Source: JAVBRU01 sp031547595 (lineage in GTDB: Bacteria > Bacillota > Clostridia > Christensenellales > Aristaeellaceae). Taken from it: DNA of 10,556 nucleotides. The translations under genes were made by a program, and so were the position numbers. The stretch is taken from assembly GCA_031547595.1 (NCBI GenBank), contig JAVBRU010000081.1:1-10556 (forward strand), read 5' to 3'. Each line of letters begins with the position of its first letter. The stretch's first letter is position 1. This document shows, one piece after another, positions 5,934-10,556 of the stretch. A model generated the notes under the pieces. The model was not told the DNA's origin and did no database searches. It was given only the letters and a program-made list of their open reading frames with translations.

Positions 5934-5961
5934 ATTATACATAAAAAAGAAGCCCTGTCAA
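5934..5961 (-). promoter_or_regulatory. Promoter of the ylxM-ffh-rpsP operon, embedded in the GH8 terminator
   Basis: On the minus strand a perfect TTGACA (5961-5956) and a perfect TATAAT (5939-5934) are separated by 16 bases. The -35 box is part of the second arm of the terminator that ends the xylan operon, and the T tract lies in the spacer. Transcription would start near 5927. It is the best promoter match upstream of ylxM. Confidence 0.78.
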
Positions 5962-5980
5962 GGGGTTTTGCTTGACAGGG
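5942..5980 (-). terminator. Intrinsic terminator of the GH43-GH8 operon
   Basis: On the minus strand CCCTGTCAAG (5980-5971) pairs perfectly with CTTGACAGGG (5962-5953) around an 8-base loop, followed by CTTCTTTTTT. It begins 7 bases after the GH8 stop codon. The second arm also supplies the -35 box of the downstream operon. Confidence 0.88.
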
Positions 5981-5987
5981 AAAAGTT

Positions 5988-7118
5988 TTAATAAATTTTG
6001 TAGTTGCCAGACAGCATCAACAGGCAGAAGAAGTACAGGCAGTTGTCATAGTAGCGGCGCTCGCCCTTGCGAAGCTTCGTGTTCCAGAAATCGCGCAGCC
6101 ATTGATCGGCAGACGGCGCATCGGACGCGATGCCCGCCGCGGCGTTGGTGGCGATGATGGCGGTAGGATGCATGGCTGCTTCGTCAAAAGGCGTGCCATC
6201 CAGATGATAAGCGTAATAATCGCCCAGAACGGTTTTTTCGGTAAAGAAATTCTGCAAATTGGTGGCGATCCGGGCCAATCCCTCGTCTTTGCCAAACCAC
6301 AGCGTGTCCAGGGCTATGTTCATCGCCACGCGGTAGGCATCGGAATAGTATTCAAACACCTTGCCAAACAGCAGCATCATCGTGCCGTCATATGCCGCAT
6401 ACTCGGGCGACAGGCCGGTGACAGGATGCGCCGCGAGGGGCAGATACGCACGGGACGCTGCCGCTGCCTTTTTCCAAAAAGCACGGTCGCATTCGTCTGC
6501 CTTCAGGGCAAACAGCTCGTAAAAATGTGGCAGGTGATAGCTGGGATCGGTGAAGGGCGTGGAGGGCACAAACTTGATGTAATAATTGTCCAAATCCCAC
6601 ATCGTCTGCCCGTCCTGCACCATCTCGTGCTGATGCAGGCAATGGCGCAGAATGGTGCGTGCCTGCGCGGTATAGTTGTAGATGCCCTGGCCGTTTCCCC
6701 AGCGCGCGGCGGCCATAAAGAGCGCCAGCGCATAGTATTCCTCGCCGTCAGACGCAGGGCCTTCGGCGTTATGCTTGCCCTCCAAAGAGACCGACCAGGC
6801 GAAATACCCTTCGCACTTGCCGCCCGGCTGGCACATATAGCGCTTGGAGAAGCACCACAGCTTGTCAAACAACGCCCGGTTGTCCATCTGCACGCACATC
6901 ATCATGCCATAGCTCATGCCCTCGGTGCGGGCATCGTTGTTGCCGGTATCCACCATGCAGCCGCTGTCCTCATCCACATCCAGATAAAACTTTTCGGTCT
7001 CGTCAAAAAAGATCGTTTGGAAGCAATCGGCCACACGCTTGTCGGCCTCGGCCCTGCTGATACCGATGCGCTCAAAGAAATTAGGGTATTCACCTGTATA
7101 AAAAGCGCCCTTACTCAT
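5988..7118 (-). CDS. GH8 reducing-end xylose-releasing exo-oligoxylanase (Rex-like)
   Basis: Predicted to release single xylose units from the reducing end of xylo-oligosaccharides by an inverting mechanism. The product is 376 aa, close to the Bacillus halodurans Rex enzyme (about 390 aa). The GH8 signature ARTEGMSYGMM carries the likely acid Glu66. SDGEEYYALAL holds the conserved Asp124. YSDAYRVAMNIALD holds the likely base Asp260, and the Glu-to-Asp distance (194) is nearly that of Rex. His317 in AMHPTAI may match the loop His linked to Rex specificity, but I could not align it. No signal peptide is visible, so it acts in the cytoplasm on imported oligomers. ATG 7118 has GGAGG 6 nt upstream, overlapping the region of the GH43 stop 12 nt away, so the genes form an operon. 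Alternative: another GH8 endoglucanase or chitosanase, less likely given the GH43 partner. Confidence 0.9.
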   Translation of the reverse strand: MSKGAFYTGEYPNFFERIGISRAEADKRVADCFQTIFFDETEKFYLDVDEDSGCMVDTGNNDARTEGMSYGMMMCVQMDNRALFDKLWCFSKRYMCQPGGKCEGYFAWSVSLEGKHNAEGPASDGEEYYALALFMAAARWGNGQGIYNYTAQARTILRHCLHQHEMVQDGQTMWDLDNYYIKFVPSTPFTDPSYHLPHFYELFALKADECDRAFWKKAAAASRAYLPLAAHPVTGLSPEYAAYDGTMMLLFGKVFEYYSDAYRVAMNIALDTLWFGKDEGLARIATNLQNFFTEKTVLGDYYAYHLDGTPFDEAAMHPTAIIATNAAAGIASDAPSADQWLRDFWNTKLRKGERRYYDNCLYFFCLLMLSGNYKIY

Positions 7119-7130
7119 AGTTTTCCTCCA

Positions 7131-8660
7131 TTACATATGATAGATAAACTGGCTGAAATCAGCGCGCCCGCCGATACGCTGCGTTGCATAGTTAAACAGC
7201 CCAAAGCGGTTGCCCGTGAAATGTTCCAGCCGGAAATACATTTTGTGCGCACCGCCAAGCTGTTGCCACGCATCATCCTTCCAATACCAGAAGGTGCAAA
7301 GATCAACCTGATCTTCAAACTCCGCCTCGATCTTTAGCGTTGCAGTGGCATCCTGCCATGGAATGCACGCGCGTTCCACCGCTTCTTCGTCCCCCATTTC
7401 CCGCGTGATCAGGGACAAATACCGCTGGCCGCCTTGCATTTTAAGCGCAATCTGCCCAAAGTACATCTGCAGCATGCACAGCCCCGCAAAATCCCCGTCC
7501 AGAAGCCCGCTGCCGTCTACAGATACCTCCGCGGCACAGCGCGGATACATCGTGCGCTGGGTGAGGGTGTTGACGGCCTGCAAAAGCCCGCCGCACAGCT
7601 TGCCGGTGGTGATGTTCAATTTACCCTTTCCCGAAGCCCATAGCACGGGATCGGGGATATGGTTGAACTCCCAAACGTTCTTGAGCGGCAGCGCAGAAAA
7701 ATCATCGCTGGCGTACAAGGGCTGATAGGTATAGCCGGGGCGGTTGTTGATCACCGTCAGCGTTCTAGGCACCTTGCCGTCCACGCCCAGCACCGGGAAG
7801 CCCTCCTTCCATGCAAGCGGCATCAGCAGGGGGATGCGCCCCACCGCCTCCCTGTCCTGGAACAACACTGCATACCAATCGCCCTGCGGCGTATCCACGA
7901 TACCGCCCTGCGCAATGCCCTGGTTGTGATAGCCCATATCGTCGTTCAGCACGTCGCAGCCCACAAACGCGCCGGTCAGGCTGTCCGAAGCAAAGCAGGC
8001 CTCCACGCGCTTCCAGTGCGTGGGCACAGAGTGAATAGCAAACAGATAATACCTGCCTGCAAACTTATACAGATGTACGCCCTCATAGCCAAGGCCGGGG
8101 TTGCCGTCGTCGCTGACCAGCACCCGGTGCAAGCCGCCTTCCCTCAGGCCGGTCAGATCGGCGTTCAGCTCATCCAGCTTGATGATGCGGTGGCCGTGCG
8201 CGATATACACCCGGCCGTCATCGTCAAACAATATGGAGTTGTCATAATAAAAGCCGTCCAGCGTGTTTTGGGCCCAGGGGCCTTCTATCGAGGGGGCACG
8301 GTAAATATACGTCTTGCCCGTGTCGTTGGCGATGAACACCACATAGAACATCCCCTGATGATAACGGATAGACGCCGCCCACATGCCGCTGCCATAGGCG
8401 TTCAGATCGCCCTCCAGGCGTTGTTTGGGGGTATCGTCCAGCACATCATAGATGTGCGCGGCAATTTCCCAGTTCAGCAGGTCATAGGAGCGCAAAATCA
8501 CGCCGCCGGGCATGAAATACATGGTGGTTGAGACCATATAATATGCATCGTCCACGCGGATGACATCCACATCGGGGTAATCGGCGCAGGTGAGCGGGTT
8601 AGCGCCCGTCACCGTGGGCAATTGCAACGGGTTGGGCGCGGCATAATGAATATCACGCAT
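7131..8660 (-). CDS. GH43 family beta-xylosidase / alpha-L-arabinofuranosidase-like enzyme
   Basis: Predicted to remove xylose or arabinose residues from the non-reducing ends or side chains of xylo-oligosaccharides. The product is 509 aa. An N-terminal five-bladed propeller (about 20-310) carries the expected triad: base Asp30 in DYPDVDVIR, Asp140 in YYDNSILFDDDGRVYIAHG and acid Glu193 in GYEGVHLYK. A C-terminal beta-sandwich (about 317-509) resembles the concanavalin-like domain (DUF1349/CBM91 type) of long GH43 beta-xylosidases. There is no signal peptide, so it is cytoplasmic. ATG 8660 has GGAGA 8 nt upstream. It is the first gene of a two-gene operon with the GH8 enzyme, from the promoter at 8700-8728. 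Whether xylose or arabinose is the main product cannot be decided from the sequence. No transporter or regulator gene adjoins it. Confidence 0.92.
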   Translation of the reverse strand: MRDIHYAAPNPLQLPTVTGANPLTCADYPDVDVIRVDDAYYMVSTTMYFMPGGVILRSYDLLNWEIAAHIYDVLDDTPKQRLEGDLNAYGSGMWAASIRYHQGMFYVVFIANDTGKTYIYRAPSIEGPWAQNTLDGFYYDNSILFDDDGRVYIAHGHRIIKLDELNADLTGLREGGLHRVLVSDDGNPGLGYEGVHLYKFAGRYYLFAIHSVPTHWKRVEACFASDSLTGAFVGCDVLNDDMGYHNQGIAQGGIVDTPQGDWYAVLFQDREAVGRIPLLMPLAWKEGFPVLGVDGKVPRTLTVINNRPGYTYQPLYASDDFSALPLKNVWEFNHIPDPVLWASGKGKLNITTGKLCGGLLQAVNTLTQRTMYPRCAAEVSVDGSGLLDGDFAGLCMLQMYFGQIALKMQGGQRYLSLITREMGDEEAVERACIPWQDATATLKIEAEFEDQVDLCTFWYWKDDAWQQLGGAHKMYFRLEHFTGNRFGLFNYATQRIGGRADFSQFIYHM

Positions 8661-8699
8661 AACAAAAATCTCCGTTTTCGTAAGATAGATGGCAGCCAG

Positions 8700-8728
8700 A
8701 TTGTACCATCAAATGCGCCGGATGTAAA
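8700..8728 (-). promoter_or_regulatory. Promoter of the GH43-GH8 operon
   Basis: On the minus strand TTTACA (8728-8723) and TACAAT (8705-8700) are 17 bases apart, each one base off consensus. Transcription would start near 8693, giving a leader of about 33 nt. Only 7 bases separate its -35 box from that of the divergent ATPase promoter. Confidence 0.78.
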
Positions 8729-8735
8729 GTTCTGA

Positions 8736-8764
8736 TAGACTTTGCACCGACATTTTGGTATAAT
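8736..8764 (+). promoter_or_regulatory. Promoter of the AAA+ ATPase gene
   Basis: A perfect TATAAT (8759-8764) follows a weak TAGACT (8736-8741) at 17 bases. An inverted repeat CTTTGC/GCAAAG (8740-8745, 8767-8772) brackets the -10 box and could be an operator, though it is short. The weak -35 box suggests low or regulated activity. Confidence 0.62.
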
Positions 8765-8793
8765 TCGCAAAGAAACACAGGAGGGAGGCATAT

Positions 8794-9786
8794 ATGAGCC
8801 GCAAGGATGAGATTATTGAACTGCAAAACCAGATATTGACCGAAATGACGCGCCAGAACTTGAGCCTGCTGGGCAGCGATTTGTGGGGCAGCCCGACGGC
8901 CTTGCCGGAAAAGGCCGCGCCCGCTGCAAAAGGTGAAGCAAAAGCGGAGGAACAGCCAAAGACAGAGGAGCAGCCCGCCGAAAGCCTGGACGACCTTAAA
9001 AAAGAGCTGGATTCCTACATCGGCCTTGACACCATTAAAAAGGAAGTAGACAGCCTGATCCATTGGATCGAGATTTGCAAGCAGCGCAAGGAGTTTGGCC
9101 TGCCCACGCCCGATCTGGCGCTGCACATGGTGTTTTCGGGCAACCCCGGCACAGGCAAAACGATGATTGCGCGGCTGATGTCCCGCATTTACCACAGCCT
9201 TGGCATCCTCAGCAAAGGGCACTTGATCGAGGTAGACCGAAGCGGCCTGGTGGCGGGCTATGTGGGGCAAACCGCCATCAAAACCCAGGAAGTGATCGAA
9301 GAAGCCAAGGGCGGCGTGCTGTTTATCGACGAAGCTTACGCCCTCACCACCCGCGGCGGCAACGACTATGGCCAGGAGGCCGTGGACACGCTGCTCAAGG
9401 CCATGGAGGATAACCGCGATAATCTGGTGGTGATCGTGGCAGGTTATATCGAGCTGATGCAGCAGTTTGTGCACAGCAACCCCGGCCTGGAATCGCGCTT
9501 CAACCGCTTTATGGACTTTCCGGACTATACGCTGGACGAAATGACCGCAATTTTCGACATGCGCTGCAAGCAAAGCGGCTATACCCTGGCCGAAGATGCC
9601 GAGGAAGCACTGCGGGAACTGATCGCGCGGGAGAGCCGGGACATCATTGGCTTTGGCAATGCGCGCGGGGTGCGCAACCTCTTTGAGCGCGCCATCGCCG
9701 CCCAGGCCAACCGCCTTGCCACATCGGACGTACTGCTGACGCGCGACCTGCTGATGACCTTGGAAAAAGCAGACCTGCAACAATAA
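8794..9786 (+). CDS. CbxX/CfxQ-family AAA+ ATPase (SpoVK-like)
   Basis: An ATP-driven remodelling enzyme of the family that includes SpoVK and the rubisco activase CbbX; the substrate here is unknown. The product is 330 aa. It has an N-terminal helix (1-25), an Ala/Glu/Pro-rich linker (about 36-64), then one AAA+ module: Walker A GNPGTGKT (116-123), pore-loop-like segment SGLVAGYVGQTAIKT (150-164), Walker B VLFIDEAYAL (175-184), sensor 1 region VVIVAGY (212-218), arginine-finger motif NPGLESRF (229-236, Arg235) and sensor 2 GNARGVR (288-294). All key residues are present, so it should be an active hexameric ATPase. AGGAGGGAGG lies 5 nt before the ATG. It is monocistronic, with no rubisco or secretion genes nearby. 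A sporulation role is possible but not shown. Confidence 0.93.
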   Translation: MSRKDEIIELQNQILTEMTRQNLSLLGSDLWGSPTALPEKAAPAAKGEAKAEEQPKTEEQPAESLDDLKKELDSYIGLDTIKKEVDSLIHWIEICKQRKEFGLPTPDLALHMVFSGNPGTGKTMIARLMSRIYHSLGILSKGHLIEVDRSGLVAGYVGQTAIKTQEVIEEAKGGVLFIDEAYALTTRGGNDYGQEAVDTLLKAMEDNRDNLVVIVAGYIELMQQFVHSNPGLESRFNRFMDFPDYTLDEMTAIFDMRCKQSGYTLAEDAEEALRELIARESRDIIGFGNARGVRNLFERAIAAQANRLATSDVLLTRDLLMTLEKADLQQ

Positions 9787-9794
9787 ACTGCAAC

Positions 9795-9831
9795 AAAAAA
9801 AGCGGTGAAGCATTGTGCCTCACCGCTCTTC
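9795..9831. terminator. Shared terminator between the convergent ATPase and zinc-ribbon genes
   Basis: AGCGGTGA (9801-9808) and TCACCGCT (9820-9827) form an 8-pair GC-rich stem with an 11-base loop. On the minus strand the stem is followed by a run of seven T (9801-9795), so it is a strong terminator for the zinc-ribbon gene. On the plus strand the tail CTTCTTAATTCTT is T-rich but broken, so it probably also ends ATPase transcription less efficiently. Confidence 0.85.
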
Positions 9832-9838
9832 TTAATTC

Positions 9839-10132
9839 TTAGTACTGGGGACGGTTCTTCGCGAAGCAGTCGCGGCAGAACACGGGACGGTCGCCACGGG
9901 GCTGGAAGGGAACCTGGGTGGTGCAGCCGCAACCATCGCAGATCACTTCGTACATCTGGCGCTCGCCATTATTGGAGCGGCTGTTGCCATTGCTGCGGCG
10001 GTTGGCGCGGCAAGCGGGGCAGCGGCCAGGCTCGTTCTGGAAGCCTTTTTCGGCGTAGAAAGCTTGTTCGGAAGAGGTGAAGGTGAATTCTTGGCCACAC
10101 TCGCGGCAGGTGAGGGTTTTGTCCTGATACAT
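9839..10132 (-). CDS. Small zinc-ribbon protein with two CxxC modules
   Basis: A 97-residue protein of unknown function, a type I recall as common in Clostridia. The first module (1-45) reads DKTLTCRECGQEFTFTSS followed by GFQNEPGRCPAC, with Cys9, Cys12, Cys38 and Cys41 as a four-Cys zinc site. A short polar linker with SNGNSRSNN repeats follows. The second module has CDGCGC near 65-70 and FCRDC near 85-89, preceded by VPFQPRGDRPV. The pattern suggests nucleic-acid or protein binding; no catalytic motif is visible. ATG 10132 has AGGAGG about 10 nt upstream. It is transcribed alone from the promoter at 10275-10303 through a leader of about 135 nt and ends at the shared terminator. Confidence 0.88.
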   Translation of the reverse strand: MYQDKTLTCRECGQEFTFTSSEQAFYAEKGFQNEPGRCPACRANRRSNGNSRSNNGERQMYEVICDGCGCTTQVPFQPRGDRPVFCRDCFAKNRPQY

Positions 10133-10274
10133 GGTTGGGTTTCCTCCTGAAAATGTTTAATCGCCAAACCGCGTGATACATCCGGGTCGTTTCCGTGGTC
10201 TCTGCGCATCTGTCGATTGACGATGAAAAAAACCAGAAGGAACTCCTTGATACCTAGGCTTGGTCTGCGGGAGC

Positions 10275-10303
10275 ATTATAACACAACGTTTTGCAAATGT
10301 ACA
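10275..10303 (-). promoter_or_regulatory. Probable promoter of the zinc-ribbon gene
   Basis: On the minus strand TGTACA (10303-10298) and a perfect TATAAT (10280-10275) are 17 bases apart. Transcription would start near 10268, about 135 nt upstream of the start codon. Confidence 0.68.
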
Positions 10304-10370
10304 CCCCTTTTCAAATTTTTCTTGACATATGTGAAATTTTCAATATTGCACGCATCCGGCTGTTTATCAC

Positions 10371-10399
10371 TTGACATAATTCGACAAAGAGTATATAAA
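10371..10399 (+). promoter_or_regulatory. Promoter of the XRE-family regulator
   Basis: A perfect TTGACA (10371-10376) and TATAAA (10394-10399) are separated by 17 bases. Transcription would start near 10406, about 32 nt before the ATG, with AAGGAG at 10423-10428. Confidence 0.8.
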
Positions 10400-10437
10400 A
10401 TACATATGACCAATAACTCACCAAGGAGCGCTAAAAT

Positions 10438-10556
10438 ATGATAGACTACAAGGCTCTGGGCAAAAGGCTCAAAAAACATCGCAATGAAAAGAAATACACG
10501 CAGGAAGAGTTTGCCCAGCTCATCAATATTTCCACTTCTTTTTATGGAAACATAGA
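10438..10556 (+). CDS. XRE-family helix-turn-helix regulator, N-terminal fragment
   Basis: The first 39 codons of a gene that runs off the right edge. The peptide begins MIDYKALGKRLKKHRNEKK and continues YTQEEFAQLINISTSFYGNI, the opening helices of a lambda-Cro/XRE (HTH_3) domain: RLKKHRNEKKYTQEEFA as helices 1-2 and INISTSFYGNI as the start of the recognition helix. AAGGAG stands 9 nt before the ATG. The codons look more AT-rich than those of the neighbours, which may hint at acquired DNA, but the sample is short. The rest of the protein is not visible, so its type (phage repressor, antitoxin or SinR-like) cannot be decided. Confidence 0.85.
   Translation, partial: MIDYKALGKRLKKHRNEKKYTQEEFAQLINISTSFYGNI

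Larger units (their letters stand above)
10133..10437. other. Divergent intergenic region between the zinc-ribbon gene and the XRE regulator
   Basis: This 305-base stretch holds no convincing gene. The left half is the leader of the zinc-ribbon gene; it includes a run of seven T on the minus strand (10231-10225) after a weak AAGG/CCTT hairpin. The right half is AT-rich and carries both divergent promoters. It also has the palindrome TGAAATTTTCA (10332-10342) and two copies of CTTGACATA (10321-10329, 10370-10378), the second overlapping the regulator's -35 box. Confidence 0.6.

Noticed and set aside
5760..5942. 60-residue ORF on the minus strand within the ylxM leader
   Set aside because: Its ATG overlaps the predicted -10 box and lies upstream of the predicted transcription start, and the frame passes through three hairpins. 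No ribosome binding site is seen.
6102..7337. 411-residue open frame on the plus strand
   Set aside because: It is antisense to the GH8 and GH43 genes, both with intact catalytic motifs and ribosome binding sites. The translation shows no recognisable domain.
8667..8681. Catabolite-responsive element (cre) before the GH43 gene
   Set aside because: The minus-strand ACGAAAACGGAGATT differs from the cre consensus at two fixed positions and overlaps the ribosome binding site. I judge it more likely chance.
8653..9813. 386-residue open frame on the minus strand
   Set aside because: It is antisense to the AAA+ ATPase and spans its promoter region. The ATPase has every expected motif, so this is a shadow.
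1..10556. CRISPR array, insertion sequence, toxin-antitoxin or anti-phage system
   Set aside because: No spaced direct-repeat array, transposase motif or known defence gene pair was found. The terminal XRE fragment alone is not enough to call an antitoxin.

Overview
The window looks like chromosomal DNA from a moderately GC-rich Bacillota of the class Clostridia. The evidence is a YlxM-Ffh-S16-KhpA-RimM operon, an encoded CCA tail on tRNA-Trp, strong AGGAGG-type ribosome binding sites, a clostridial-type zinc-ribbon protein, a SpoVK/CbxX-type AAA+ ATPase, and GTG and TTG starts. I cannot name a genus. Most genes are ordinary. The more interesting signals lie between genes: a promoter built into a terminator, a hairpin-rich leader, and a possible attenuator.

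Left part (1-1740): an AT-rich edge with at most doubtful short ORFs, then tRNA-Trp and rnhA, both on the minus strand and each with its own promoter. Divergent from rnhA is a stand-alone pduL-type phosphotransacylase on the plus strand. It ends in a very long hairpin terminator that separates it from the convergent rsgA.

Middle part (1741-5980): one minus-strand translation and protein-targeting operon in the order ylxM, ffh, rpsP, khpA, rimM, rsgA. Its likely promoter is TTGACA-N16-TATAAT, and the -35 box lies in the stem of the terminator of the upstream xylan genes. A leader of about 250 nt with four strong inverted repeats precedes ylxM. A terminator-like hairpin with a competing pairing sits between khpA and rimM. 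The usual trmD and rplS do not follow rimM; rsgA occupies that place.

Xylan part (5988-8728): a two-gene minus-strand operon coding for a GH43 beta-xylosidase/arabinofuranosidase-like enzyme and a GH8 reducing-end xylose-releasing exo-oligoxylanase (Rex-like). Neither has a signal peptide, so together they probably trim imported xylo-oligosaccharides from both ends in the cytoplasm.

Right part (8736-10556): a CbxX/CfxQ (SpoVK-like) AAA+ ATPase on the plus strand, diverging from the xylan operon through tightly packed back-to-back promoters. It converges on a small two-module zinc-ribbon protein over a shared terminator. Last comes the start of an XRE-type helix-turn-helix regulator, cut by the window edge. 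I found no CRISPR array, insertion sequence, phage module or defence system. My reading is housekeeping genes plus a small carbohydrate-use operon.
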